From Monilinia fructicola (taxonomy: Eukaryota > Ascomycota > Leotiomycetes > Helotiales > Sclerotiniaceae), in the NCBI GenBank assembly GCA_008692225.1, contig VICG01000004.1, positions 1,116,501-1,180,500 of the forward strand: DNA of 64,000 nucleotides. Direction: 5' to 3'. The notes under the pieces are model-generated. The model searched no databases. It saw nothing but the letters and a program-made list of their open reading frames with translations, and had not been told where the DNA came from. Below, in pieces: positions 35,427-48,050 of the stretch (positions within the stretch are counted from its first letter, which is position 1; each line of letters starts with the position of its first letter). The translations under genes were made by a program, and so were the position numbers.

Positions 35427-37207
35427 ATGTTAAGAAATCCTTCGGCGAGGGTTCTCCGGAGAGCTCTTTCATCGCAAAGAGTTATCCCCAATCTCTTACC
35501 TACGTTCCGTTCAAGAAGTCTGGCCACAGTCGTGGAACCCATACAAAAGGTATTTGCGAGGATAGAAGATCAAATCTCTTCACTTGACTAACACGAACAC
35601 AGGATCCCTCGGAATTAGATCAAATTACGACACTGCCCAATGGAGTACGAGTCGCAACCGAAGCATTGCCTGGTCATTTCTCCGGAATTGGAGTCTACAT
35701 TGATGCAGGGTCCAGATACGAAAATGAAGATCTCAGAGGAGTCAGTCACATCATGGATCGATTGGCATTTAAATCTACATCGAAGCGATCCAGCGATGAA
35801 ATGTTAGAATCGATAGAGTCCTTGGGTGGAAATATACAATGCGCCTCATCGAGAGAATCTCTGATGTATCAATCTGCCACTTTCAACTCTGCCGTTCCAA
35901 CTACCGTCGGCCTGCTTGCCGAGACCATTCGAGATCCTCTGATTACCGAAGAGGAAGTGGAACAACAGTTAGAAACTGCTGCTTATGAGATTGGCGAAAT
36001 TTGGTCAAAGCCAGAACTAATTCTTCCCGAAATCGTACACATGGTTGCATACAAGGGAAACACTCTTGGAAACCCTCTATTATGCCCGAAAGAGCGACTT
36101 GCCGAGATCAACAGCCATACCATACAAGCCTACCGGGACAATTTCTATCGACCCGAAAGAATGGTGGTTGCATTTGCGGGTGTACAACATGAGGAAGCAG
36201 TAAAGCTTGCCGAACAACATTTTGGCGATATGCCAAAATCAGCTCCCGCTCTCTCTCAAACCGGATCGGAAACATCTCTTGATTCTTTCTCAAGTGAAAC
36301 TAGCAGCACTAGCTCAACATCATCTTCCTCATCACCACCACCATCGCCCACACAGAAGCCATCCACGTTGATATCACGTATCCCATTCTTCAAGAACATC
36401 TCCACTTCCGCACCCAAAAACGCTTCAGTTCAAACCGGTTTCCTGAACCCCCTCGACCTTAACCAACCTTCACACTATACTGGCGGCTTTCTCTCGCTCC
36501 CTTCTCTTCCCCCACCAGTGAACCCATCCCTTCCCGCACTTAGCCACATCCACATCGCCTTTGAAGCCCTCCCCATCTCCTCACCCGATATCTACGCCCT
36601 CGCCACCCTCCAAACTCTTCTCGGTGGCGGTGGATCTTTCTCCGCCGGTGGTCCTGGTAAAGGCATGTATTCCCGCCTTTACACCAACGTCCTCAACCAA
36701 CACGGCTGGGTCGAATCCTGCATGGCATTCAATCACTCCTACACCGATTCCGGCCTGTTTGGAATTTCCTCCTCATGTTCCCCAGGTTACGTCAAAAACA
36801 TGCTAGACGTCATGTGCCGTGAACTCCAAAACCTAACTCTCGATACTGGATTCAACGCACTTCAAACCGCCGAAGTCAACCGCGCAAAGAATCAACTAAG
36901 ATCAAGTCTACTCATGAACCTCGAATCAAGGATGGTAGAGCTCGAAGATCTCGGAAGACAAGTCCAAGTCCATGGACGAAAAGTCGGGGTCAGAGAAATG
37001 TGCAAAAAAATCGAAGCATTAACAGTCAAAGACCTAAGAAGAGTAGCAGCACAAGTCTTCGGCGGCTTGGTCAATAACGCAGGACAAGGCAGTGGTAGCC
37101 CAACAGTCGTTTTGCAGGAAGGCGAGGAGGTAGGAAGAGTCTTTAAGAATTTCGAATGGGACCATATCCAAGATCGTATCCATGGGTGGAAATTGGGGAG
37201 GTGGTAA
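35427..37207 (+). CDS. MAS2: Mitochondrial processing peptidase subunit alpha (MPP-alpha/Mas2)
   Basis: Non-catalytic, substrate-binding subunit of the matrix peptidase that removes mitochondrial targeting presequences. Exon 1 is 35427-35549, a 53-nt intron follows (GTATTT..ACAG), and exon 2 is 35603-37207; 575 aa. The N-terminus is an Arg/Ser-rich presequence (MLRNPSARVLRRALSSQR). The first M16-like domain starts with TTLPNGVRVATE. At the site where the beta subunit has zinc-binding HxxEH this protein has HIMDRLAFKST, lacking the ligands, as expected for alpha. The Gly-rich loop LLGGGGSFSAGGPGKGMYSR, which contacts the presequence, is intact. A Ser/Thr/Pro insert at about residues 237-290 lengthens the linker between domains. 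Frame intact throughout. Confidence 0.96.
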
Positions 37208-38018
37208 ACCCGCACCTGGTTTGTGTGTGTCGGGTCTGTCGTTGGCGTGAATAGGATCGTTCGATGCGAGAAGCGAGGAGCGAGACGTCCTTGTATGATA
37301 CTGTAGACGATATGACGATTGCGTAAATCGCACCAAACGCCCCCCCCCCCCCCCCTTATTGCACGCGTGGCGTTGGCTTCCTTGGCACGAAATCTTTGGC
37401 ACAGGGGGGATCAGATGTCGGGGCCCTCGTTTCGGCATACAGACATGCATGTTGGGTGCTGGCACAGAAAACTATGCGCAGAGGCTACGAGAGGTGCTTG
37501 GGAGGTTGCAGTGCAGCGCAGTGCAGTGCAGTGCAGTGTAAATTAGAATGAATATTGCCAATGTGCATTACCGATATGGAAATGCACACACACACACACA
37601 CATATATATATATAGATATATCCCTGTTTCTTGAATTGATCTGTCTATAAACATAGGTGCTGAAAAGCCTTTTTGGTTCTTGGTTTTGCTCGTGCCATGT
37701 TGCTTCGATGGGGGGATGGCCTCGCTTATACAGAGGCTTGGATGGAAGATTCGGATGGCCTGTTTGTTGTGTGGTGCGGTGCGTTGCGTTGCGATGCGAT
37801 GCGACGGAGTAGTGAATCAAAGAGGATAGATATTAGGGTCCATTCGTACTAACAGAAGAGATGAAATAGATACAAGTAAAACCCGCGCGCTCTCTCTCTC
37901 TTCCTCTTCCTCTCTCTTTCTCGTGTCTCAGCCATGTCACACATATATAAATAGGTACATGCAGCGTTACTCCAAGCCAACAGCGCACTCCACTCCACTC
38001 CAGTCCAGCCCAGGCCCC
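37208..38018. other. Spacer between convergent MAS2 and VPS16
   Basis: Both genes end here. Contains a C16 run at 37340-37355, (GCAGT)n at about 37508-37540, a CA run then TA run at about 37584-37615, and GCGTTGCGATGC repeats at about 37776-37803. No gene seen. Confidence 0.6.
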
Positions 38019-40969
38019 CTACTTTCTCAAACCGCCCGCAATGCCCACCCTCTCCACATCCTTCCACTCCGCACTCCCCTGCACGCAGCGCTCCAAGACG
38101 CGCTCCCATTCCGGCGCGTCCTTGATCCTCACGCACTCCTCGGCCGCCTTGACCCTCATGCCGCATTTCTCCCACAGCTCCACCATCTCCTTCCCCTTGG
38201 CCTCGCCCTGCGCCCGGACCTTCTCCACAAACGTGCCTGCCAGTTTCTGATTGCCCGCGTTGAGGATGAGGGTGTAGAAGGGCAGCCAGCCGATGGGGGA
38301 TTTTCGAGTCTTGGATAGATCTTCGAGGGCGGACCAATCGCGCTTTGCGACGAGAGCCCGCAGGCGGATCCACCAGGTGGATTTGTCGGGGATCTTGAAA
38401 TCCGACGCGAGTTTCTTGGCGCGGGATGTGTAGCCTAGCTTGATGAGTTTGAAGAGGGTTTCGTTGAGCGCGAGGCCGGTGAAGGATTCGGTGAGGTCGC
38501 GGTCGAGGGCTTCCTGCACTCGGAGGAGTAGAGTGGCTTCTTGGAGAGCCTTGAGCTCGAACGAGGTGTCTTTGGAGTCTGAGAGGAGCTTTGCGGCCAA
38601 GGAGAGTTTATCGGATGCGGTGCGTGAGTCGGGTTGTTGGAGGGCTTCGCGAATGAATACGTTGGCGCCGTCAGTGCGGCGATCATCTTGGTAGTAGAGG
38701 TCTTTGAGGAGGGAGGAATCTTCTGTGCGAGCAGAGGATTCGACAAGGGAGGTGGCCATGGGACGGGTGTTTATTACGCGGAAGAAGGAGGCGAGAGGGA
38801 GATTCTTTTTGAGGTGCAGGAGCACATAGATCATCAGGTCTGAGTCACCGGACTCAATAGCTTTGTCAAGGGCAATTTCATCCTCTTCCATGGAGAGAAG
38901 GAGGGGAACTTGTTTGCCAGCTCGCGGTTCGTGGTTCAAGAGGGAAGTGGCTAGGCGGCCACGTCCTTCGTCGTAAGCGGCACGGGCAATTTCTTCGAAC
39001 GAGATACCGCGCTTGCCGGAAAGTTTCTCAACTATTGCTCGGCATATTGTATCTTCGTCTTCGGAACCTATGCGTACTTTTTGCGAGGCCCAATGGACGT
39101 ATATTCTATCTGTTGGAAGTCGCAAGTAATCAGATATCTTTAGTGCCAGGAGATATTCATGGCGGTTGATAAGGCGTCGAACAAGGTTTTCCGGAGTTAG
39201 ACGTAGAAACTGCTCATATGATAGAGGTATGCCAATTTCGTAATATCGAACAGCATTCAATACCCGAAGGGTCTCGCACATGTCAACGAAATCATCACTA
39301 TTATAAATGTCAAGCACTGACTTTCCGAAAGACGCCGCCTTAAGAAGTTGTTTCTGCCAATGTATGTTGAATTCATGACCAGCTGCTTTGACCTGGATAA
39401 TTGTCAGAGAATCCCAAGATGCTAATTATGCAAATTACTTACACAAGTGTCAACTGCCTCTACTAAATGAGGTCTAATCAATTGTATATTATCATCGGCT
39501 TTTGGAGATTGTTGTTCCAACTGCTCAACAGCATCTAATAATATCGATGCCGGAGATTCTGTACCAAATCGAAAGGTTTCATCAGTGACTTCAGGCACTT
39601 TCTGTAAAAAATCGCAAACGTCATTCGTTATCAACCGAACTCCATCATGATCTGCAAAATTATTAACAAACATTCTGACTGATTTCAAAGATGCTGCGAA
39701 CCAGCGATGACGTGAACTCGACCATCATAGTAGAATTTTGCGGCAGCATTACTTGGACCGATGAGATGTACTTCATCCTCCCAAGCAATGACCACAGCAT
39801 CATTGCCACACCATTGAACATCTTTCGGTGGAGTTTTGGACCTTGAGTTGTATTCACTCAGTCTATTTTGAAAGTCGCTCGTGATAACATATGCATTACC
39901 CTTTTCTGTGTAAAGAGCCACGAATTTGCCGTTTGGAGATACGCTGATATGGGTAAATGGTCCGATGTCTAGAAAGCGATCCTCGGACTCGCCAGCATCT
40001 GCGACGTGTATGGTCTGGCCAATGCTTAATAAAACTTCAACTGATCGTGAGAGTGTGTATGCTGGAGGTATCAGTGTCCAAGAATGAACGTCACCTTCAG
40101 GTGGTGTTGCTAGTAGCTTTGGGCGTGGTTCTTCGTATCTAGATACCGAAATCAAATGATTATTTGAGAGTAGTGCCACAAACCCAGTGCCGTAGAATCT
40201 ATTGCATTGTAAGCTTGAAACCAAATGGAATGTCATTTATCACGAACCTGCAAGCAGTGACGCCGTATTCCTCAGCACCATTTCCAAGAGAGAATTGATT
40301 AAAATCCCCTTGCAGGTCATAGTAACATCTTACTGTTCCATCAGCTGTGACTACTATGAGTTTCTCGTCTTCGGTCCAGCCGAGACCTTTGATTGATCCT
40401 TGGTCCCAATTGATCCTTCTGATTAGTTTACCAGCACAACTGTACAAGTCAATACTGGATTTAGATGCTTGTGACCCGCGAAATGTTTGGAGTTTCGTTT
40501 CGTCTCGATATAGAGCTATATTATAAGTGCAAAGTAAGCAGGTGAAAAGATGCACCTTGCATTCTGGCAATCATTGTCCGGTATCCACAACCACTAAATC
40601 ATTGAATTCATGGCGTCCGTTGGGAGTACTACTCCCCAGGGCTTACGGGTGACACGGTATTGCTTCACAGCTTTGGTCTCTGGACCTCCGACTTGGCCAT
40701 CGGTGGCTTGTGGAGCTTGGGGATTATAATATTGCGGCCACCCCAATCCCACGAACTCTCAAACGGTTACAGAAGAAAATAGCTCTGTGGATACAGCCCC
40801 CCTTAAAATCAAAGGAAGTTCACAACGCACCAATTGCTCCTCCGTATGAACATCCCGTGACCACATAGTTCTCGAGTTCTAAGTCCTGGTCGAATACAGC
40901 TGTATATAGCTGTGTCTTTCGATAGAATTTATCCCCCACCTTCTCCCATTCTGCTGTCGGACTTGTCAT
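38019..40969 (-). CDS. VPS16: Vps16, core subunit of HOPS/CORVET tethering complexes
   Basis: Class C Vps subunit that, with Vps33, supports SNARE assembly in endosome and vacuole fusion. Start MTSPTAEWEKVGDKFYRKTQ at 40969. Five exons: 40969-40831, 40515-40248, 40198-39702, 39651-39443 and 39392-38019; phases close to 828 aa, the usual length. The N-terminal half is the beta-propeller (GCSYGGAIALYRDETKLQTF; KGLGWTEDEKLIVVTADGTV; HISVSPNGKFVALYTEKGN). The C-terminal half is the helical solenoid that binds Vps33 (NAVRYYEIGIPLSYEQF; KISDYLRLPTDRIYVHWA; STWWIRLRALVAKRDWSALE). Intron 1 is 315 nt, far longer than the other introns here (50, 50 and 50 nt); its borders GTGCGT..TATAG are plausible. 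The gene is divergent from the AAA-like gene at 41239, sharing a 269-bp intergenic region. No frame problems. Confidence 0.95.
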
Positions 40970-41238
40970 TCTGATATTGTATGATTCCTCATTATACTCT
41001 GGATGGTTATGGTTGTTGCTTGAAGCTGCCTGTTTATATGTTGAAGAAGCTCCCAGGTTACTAGGTGGTCAAAGCTTAGCGCTAGTGATCACCAACGACA
41101 TTCAATGTATCGGCAATCAAATGCTTTTGTACAACTTCCAAAATTATGACAATATAGCTAGTGATTCATTTAATTTGTGTCTCACATATTGCATTTCTAG
41201 AGATGGGCTTTGGCTGAAGACATTGTCTTCATGGATTG
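40970..41238. promoter_or_regulatory. Shared 269-bp region between divergent VPS16 and AAA-like gene
   Basis: Start codons of the two genes lie at 40969 (minus) and 41239 (plus), so both core promoters and 5' UTRs must fit here. No clear TATA box or known binding site identified. Confidence 0.5.
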
Positions 41239-42469
41239 ATGGCAGACGAGGAGTTGATCAACAAGATTCACGAGCTCAGCGACCTGGAGCTCGCCGCATT
41301 AATATGTTTAATCGCAGAAGAGCACTGCATCATTGATACAGATCCTGATGCTCTAGATGACTTGATACAGGAGTTACAGCTGGTAGGTCTGTATCTTTAC
41401 ATTCCTCTTTACGGTGCTAATGGTTCGAAGGTTGCATCTAAAGTCTTTGGTTTAACCTATGCTGTGATCAATTGCAACAGCCAGACTACTCTTGACGATT
41501 TCGCTCATGCTATCCTTTCGGTCGATGCAACTCCTACGCGGAATAATTCCCCCGTGAGAACTCGTCGCGACTCATACTTTCTGCAGACCTCCGCCTTCCA
41601 GTCAATTAATCGATCATCTGTGCCCGAAACGACAGATAACAAGAGGATAGCAAACGTAATTATTGCCAGGAATCTCGATGAAGCACCGCGGCAGATACAA
41701 ACCCAGGCGTTGGAGCTCATGCGAACAAAACGACTTTTTACCAGGACATCAATACAGAATGCTCCGAAACGTTTCTTGTTCATTGCTGCCATAGCAGGTG
41801 GCGAGGGCCCAAGGTTGACAAAGCATTTGAATGATTATATGTTCATTTCCCATGTACACGATCCCCAAGATGGCTTTCCGAACCTAGAAGATTCTTTCAC
41901 GGATGATTCGAGTTCAACCTTATCGGTGGTTAAAAGGAGTCCGACCCTGCAGCCTGAAGATAATCTATGGGCGAGAATATCCCCAATGGTCAGCAATTCT
42001 GCACACATGGTCAAAATATACTTACTGATAAAAGCTCAGGACATAGAAAACTTAGCACAACAAAGTAAAAATACCACTGTTAGTGTCGAGGTAAAGCAAT
42101 ATCAGCAGAATGTTGCCTCATTCCTTAGAATCCACCGCGCTGTAGCGACTGGTATATCTGCAATTGCCACAAAGCATTTTGATAAGCTAGTAAGGTAAGA
42201 ATGGTACGGGATTTGTACAATGATTTGTTCTAATACTAGTCAGATGTCTTGCGCCGTTGCACGGACTTTCATATGCTACACCATCTCTTATCGCTCTTGC
42301 CGCCAGAAAGATTTATCTTCATCGTATCGAGATCGTAAATGCGGAGAGAGAACGTAGTATGCAATGGGGAAGTAACTTAGATGCCATACGAGAATATCTG
42401 GATGGCATAGGGCCAGCAGATGTTATTGAGGACGTTTTGGGTAGTACGGGTGCTGAAGCTCCCTTGTGA
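41239..42469 (+). CDS. Mg-chelatase/MoxR AAA-like protein lacking a P-loop, 377 aa
   Basis: Exons are 41239-41382, 41431-42194 and 42244-42469; introns 48 and 49 nt (GTAGGT..GAAG and GTAAGA..TCAG). The first intron is a multiple of three and lacks stops, so an unspliced reading would look open. I splice it because VASKVFGLTYAVI then joins smoothly and GCTAATG supplies a branch site. The segment VIIARNLDEAPRQIQTQALE, followed by RTKRLFTRTS and APKRFLFIAAI, resembles the Walker B to sensor region of Mg-chelatase subunits. I see no Walker A (GxxxxGKS/T) motif. The C-terminal part is helical, with CLAPLHGLSYATPSLIALAA. Fungal relatives are often labelled magnesium chelatase, but fungi make no chlorophyll, so the real role is unknown. 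Family call moderate; gene structure strong. Confidence 0.8.
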
Positions 42470-43258
42470 GGCACGTAAACTCATTTTACAACAATTGAAT
42501 ATAACACTTTTGATACCACCTGGGCTATAGTGGTATCTTTGACTTTGTGATCGCAAATATTTGTGGTAGTATGAGATGGAAAATCTGAAATCGCTTGATA
42601 TTGATTGAGCTTCAAGATTTAATTCATAGAGCCGCCTACATCGACTAATGTTTCCCTTGCGAGATGTTCAAGTATGGCTAGAAGAATACATGCAATTGTC
42701 AACCTCCCAAACTCACTTAAAGTTGAACCATGAAAATGAGTTGATCAAATACCATCAATATCTTGGGAGAGCTCGCAACCACCGATGCTGTTGGATCGAC
42801 CCTATATCACTCACTGCATGACGATCTGTGATGCAGCCCCAAAAGAGTTTGAGAAAAGCTCATTATCAAACATCTCGTCAGAGAAGCTCAAAATTGGGAG
42901 CACCTATCCTTCATAGTTTACCAATTGGTTTCACTCTTGACGTTTCATTGCCTTCGCTTAACCATTCACATCAAAAGCCTCAATTACCAACTCGTGGGTT
43001 GAACCTTCAAAAATAAAAAGAGAACCACAACATTCAAACAAAAGTGTTTGAACTTCACACCAAAATACAGCACAAATTCTTATTCTGCCGCACCCCCAGG
43101 AAAAGCCCAGCACTGGCCAAAGAGTGATCAGGCGTTCAAACCCTACTATCCAAAAACTCTCTCATATCGCTTGTATTTCCTTCAGAAGACAATTTAGTTC
43201 CTTGTAACTCGAAGACAAGCTACAACCCGGGCGATGGCTTCTTGTATGATACATCTAT
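42470..43258. other. Intergenic, no gene seen
   Basis: Average composition, with stops in all frames at short intervals and no repeat or RNA gene recognised. Confidence 0.5.
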
Positions 43259-45570
43259 GCCTTCAGATATCACTCTTAAGATCAACCTGGTCGGTGCCCT
43301 ATATTCTGGAAAGACGCAGATTGTAGTTCGGTCTCAGACGAGTGCGCCCCAAGGACGGTGCAGACACTCTTGGATACATCACTGTATCTGTTTCGATTAA
43401 TACCATCTCTTGTTCATTCCGGTTACCCTATTCGCCAGATTTTGAGCCGCTTCTGTTCTGTATATTTTCTTGCATCCCTACAAAACACTTCATTTGGAGT
43501 TACTGAACTGCCAGGTATTATAGTTCCTTGTAAATTCAATATATATGGACGATTGTAGAGTATTTACTTCTCGAACATGTGGCTTATCACTAAATTTATT
43601 ATCTTCAAACCAACCGAGAATGGGTGCCTATCCATGGCTGTTCCACAAGTCAATGTATGCTTCTGAAAGAGACTCCATCAAATACCTGGACTCCAGTTGC
43701 AAATGGAACATACTATGGCAGATATCAAGAACTCCACTTCATACACAATGACAATGTTGTTGGCCATAGAGCCCATTAGGGTGTTCTTCCTGGCTCTTCC
43801 CATGAGACTGATTGAGCCGAAGGCTATGGCTGAGCATCAAGGTCAGAGTTTGGAATAGGATCTACGGGTGGGTTTTCACCTGGGCCGGACCTTGATCTGA
43901 CCATACCCTCCATAAAATTGATAAGTCACCTGTGAAGGGCTTGTAACTCATAGGTTCCTCTGTCGAAGCAACAATAGCGGAGTCTTAATATGACAAGCTC
44001 TGTTGTCAACTCTACGATGATGAAGAGACAATATCTACCTCGGTCATTTGTGTCATTAAAAGGAAAGAACCATGGGACTCTCTTTACACAGCGGAGACGC
44101 TCGCTATCTGATTTAACGGAACTCTCGGTATTGCTACTTCGGCCTGCGAATACAACTTGATAAGTGTTGATCCAGATTTATTCGACCATCCTGATGTAGA
44201 TGAGACAGAATATTTGTGGCCAGTATTGAGTTCTCAAGGAGATCATTCAGGCCCACCAGCAGATCATGTCATTTTGAACTATGCCAACTCACAAGAAAAA
44301 ACCATTTTTGCATCTGCTACTTATCCCAGTGGAAATCAAGGGCAAGATCTACAGACATATGGAGGCGATGTTCACATTTATGCTCTAAGCAGTATACATT
44401 GCACCAAGGCAACCATAATCAACAATGCATCCCTACAGGAATGCGTCACAGTAAACTCAGAATACATCATTGGGAGACAAACAATACGAGAAGCTATGTC
44501 TCTCGTCCAGTTCCCCTGGGTTCCACTTCAAACCCAGTGTCATGCCGAATTTAGCGGCGTCGTTGAATAGGATGGAATCGCCAATTTGGAACTCGGAAAT
44601 CAATAAAGATATTGAGCTAGCTATGAATGCTTTTGAATAAGGAAATTTATAATAGCGATCCATCCGCTTTCGATAAAGATTCCCAAAAGGCATTATGAAA
44701 TCCTCGCCCCACTTTGCATGCCTTGATTTCGATGAATATAAACTGAAGCTTTGCTTTCATCAAATCAACCTAATACAGCCAAAACAGAGGCTTTTTATAA
44801 AGATATATAGCTATATTAGAACTGCTAATAGTTTTAGATCAATTTAATGCGATTTAGCCTATCCGTTTATGTAGAATAATATACCATTTATAATCTCGCT
44901 AATTTCGAAAAGTATAAAATTTTACTAACTTTTTTTAACAGAGATACCATATTCATAGACTATACCTATTATGTAAACCATGAAAATAAAAATTAAAACT
45001 GGCTAAATGCCTCTAATGCTACCTCCAACCTCAGTTTCGACAAATTGACCAACAACCCACCAATGAGGAACACACTCAAAGAGCCCTCGGTTTTTTACGT
45101 TCAGTAAGCTACCAAAAGCCTTCTACATTTGATATTGTAAGATGAAGATTTCAACTAACACAAGCGTACAGCTTAGGAGGTGGCCGGTTTTCAACTATCC
45201 TAATGATATCGACATTCAGAATCTTATGGGACAAGTTAATCAAGGCGTCTACGCAGAGCTAACCGGGTTTAACCCCTCCTACAGCTCCCTGTTTCCTCTA
45301 GCGCAGGCTATACACTCGACTGGGCTCTGGACGGAATGTATCGAACTTTGGTCGAAACAAATGGGAAACCGTCATTACGCTATCTTACCGATTGAAATAT
45401 TGGTAGCACAGCTCAACTGAGGGCAGGCTGGCAACAAATTATGGATAACTATCTAAGTCGTCAACGAATAGTTATTGCTATCGCAGCTTTGAATGCTATC
45501 AATACACTAGACGACGAAATTGAGACGACAGTATTCTTCAGCGACCCTCCGTTCACACTCCCAAATTAAG
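43259..45570 (+). pseudogene. Decayed coding remnants, one or more genes, unidentified
   Basis: Several plus-strand segments have protein-like sequence but change frame or stop: DITLKINLVGALYSGKTQIV at 43259, GADTLGYITVSVSINTISC in the next frame at about 43358, and GVTELPGIIVPCKFNIYGRL ending at 43558. TWTPVANGTYYGRYQELHF follows near 43690, then a longer segment at about 44114-44570 (NGTLGIATSACEYNLISVDP; DHVILNYANSQEKTIFASAT). At about 45142-45417 comes LMGQVNQGVYAELTGFNPSY, continued in another frame by AGWQQIMDNYLSRQRIVIAI to a stop near 45570. An AT-rich insert lies at about 44800-44990. I recognise no family. Multiple disruptions suggest a pseudogene; unseen introns or sequence errors could account for some. 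Confidence 0.35.
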
Positions 45571-46673
45571 CATTGAAAGAAGCTGCTTGAGAATTTTCTG
45601 AATATGGCCTCTTAGAAGATTCTCAAATACGATGTGTTAGATGTTGAATGGCTAGTACTAGTGTTGACCCAACCAGAGCAGATTGAAGGTTGCTGATATT
45701 GAGCACAAACTTTGAATTTATGCCTCAGATATTGATTATTTGGTGAAGTTCTCCGAATTGGAATAGTCTTTTCCATAATTAGGTTAACAATCTGTGAGAG
45801 GAGACAAATTGGAAACAGAATTGAAAGTGTAGAACTAACTACTCCTTTTCCCAGCAAAGTGCACTCCAAACGTTTCACGTGAGCCAGCAATGCAAACTAG
45901 CCCCCAATGCCCCTCATTCTCAATAACTTCTTCTCTCAGCTCTCATCACACAATTGAGAGGGGTGTTGTTTTGTAATTACATAATATCCCAACTGTTGTT
46001 TTCCAGACGCATAATGCTTTGTCATAGATATGACCGCACGCCTAAAACCGAATTTAGAAAATATAGCGACATTTAGCCACTCCAGGGCTTTCATTTCATA
46101 CAATAGGCATAGTCTATGAATATGGTATTTTTGTTAAAGAAGTTTAGCTAATTTTGATACTTTTCAAGTTATCTCGAGTAGTAGGGACATAAATGGTATT
46201 AGTATATTATATAACTGATTAGTAATTGTAGTGTATTCATTCCACGAATAGCTTCTAGTAGTATAATAAGTCCCGTGATCAGCTTTCCTTTTCGCTATAT
46301 TAGATTTATCTTATAAGAAAGAAGCTTTACCTTATATTCTCTGAGATCAACGTATATGAAATGGGTTTCAGAGTTGCTTTTTGGGATTTGTCCGAAAATG
46401 AATCGATCGCTACCATGAGTTTCCTTATTCAAAAGTATCAACAATTATCTAAATATCTGTAATGTAAGTTTCATCATGAAGGGAAGGTTATACATTAATG
46501 TAAATCCTAGTTCCAAAAATAGATGACGACTGAGGGTAGTGCAGATCGATGTATGTAGACTTATCAAATGGACTGACTACTCGAGTCACCTTATATAAAT
46601 GCGTCTTTCCTCACACTTGAATTTGGCCTTCGAACTATCTTTAACATTCACACATTCATATGGACTAAACATC
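45571..46673. other. Intergenic upstream of the reductase gene
   Basis: AT-rich between about 46020 and 46330. A run near 46560-46673 (TTATATAAATG, then TTCACACATTC) looks like a TATA-type core promoter and 5' UTR for the gene starting at 46674. No other gene seen. Confidence 0.45.
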
Positions 46674-47905
46674 ATGTCCAAACATATTCTTCTCACAGGA
46701 GCAAATGGTTTCGTCGGCTCATGGATTCTCGACCATCTCCTCAAGAACGGTCATACCGTCCGCGCCATAACCCGTTCCGAATCAAAAGCACAACAAGTAG
46801 CCGCCGACTTCGCTGCCTACCAATCTCATCTCGACTTTGGCATCGTCCCCGATATCACAATCCCAGGGGCTTTTGACGAAGTCGTCAAATCGGATCCTCC
46901 TTTTGATATCGTAATCCATACCGCTTCTCCATTTCTCTTTAAAATCATCACGGACAATCGTCAATTTTTTGATCCAGCGATTGAGGGAACAAGGGGCTTC
47001 TTGGAAAGTGTGAAGAGAAATGCGCCGGGAGTCAAGAGAGCGGTGGTTACGAGTAGTTTGGCGGCGATGTTGAATCTCGCCGGGGAGGACGTGAATAAGC
47101 CGCAGAAGGTTTATACGGAGACGGATTGGAATCCTATTACGTTAGAAATTGCGTTGCATGAGACGCAACAAAATGCGTATATGGCCAGTAAGAAGTTTGC
47201 GGAGTTGGCTGGTAGGTTCTTCTTTTCTTGTGATCGATCACATTGGTGGAGCCAGGAGTGTTAGCTGACTACATTGTATGGGATTAGCATGGGATTTTGT
47301 GGAGAAAGAAAAGCCGAACTTTGACTTGGTCACTTTGGCACCGCCGATGGTGTATGGTCCATTGAGACATGCTATCAAGTCAACGCATGATTTGAATCAA
47401 TCAAATGTAATGATCTACGATGGATTTATCAATTCATCGAAGGATGCGGAGCTACCACCAAGTAGGTCTCTGATATATTGGTTCTCGCGCGGAGTGTGCT
47501 AACGCATAACTAGATGGTGTTCACACCTTCACAGATGTCCGCGTAAGTTGTTTTTTTTTGCTTACCCTGTTGTCATACCCATCTGACATTTTGCAGGATC
47601 TAGCCGAAGCTCATTTACTCGCTGCAACCCTCCCGGAAGCATCAGGACAACGTTTTATCATCTGTGAAGACCAAATTTCATCTCAGAATATCAGTGATAT
47701 TCTTCGCAAGAATATTCCAGAGCTAGAAGAAAGAACCCCGAAAGGCGTTCCAGGTGAGAAGGGTCTGGAAGATAATTCTTATACTTGTAGCAGTGAGAAG
47801 GCACAGAAGGTTTTAGGGTTGAAATTTAGGAGTAAGGAGGATACTTTTGTAGATTTGGCGAGACAGTTGTTGGATATTGAGAAGAGGGAAAAAGGTGGAC
47901 AGTGA
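46674..47905 (+). CDS. NAD(P)-dependent reductase of the extended SDR family (GRE2/dihydroflavonol-4-reductase-like)
   Basis: Reduces carbonyl substrates with NADPH; GRE2-type enzymes act on methylglyoxal and various ketones, but the substrate here cannot be read from sequence. Exons are 46674-47211, 47288-47461, 47514-47542 (29 nt) and 47597-47905; phases close to 349 aa. The N-terminal Rossmann motif TGANGFVGSWILDHLL follows MSKHILL. The catalytic YxxxK is YMASKKFAE, with the SDR serine in VVTSSLAAM. LAPPMVYGPL is the conserved post-catalytic segment. The C-terminal substrate-binding part ends DIEKREKGGQ. No signal peptide; probably cytosolic. A possible TATA element (TTATATAAATG) lies about 80 bp upstream. 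Confidence 0.92.
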
Positions 47906-48050
47906 AAGTGGTGCGTAGTGAGATTGTTCTATTCAAGGAGGTTGGGTTCGCTGCTGTTCTATTTATCTTTAGCCGCAAAGACTTTAGACGCTCCAGAATC
48001 TAAAAGTTAAGTTGCGACGCCTCTACAAATACTTTTAAAAACAGTTCTGC

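Noticed and set aside
41383..41430. Reading through the 48-nt segment of the AAA-like gene as coding
   Set aside because: It has canonical GT/AG borders and a GCTAATG branch-like site, and removing it joins LQEL-type helix to VASKVFGLTYAV smoothly; the alternative cannot be wholly excluded.
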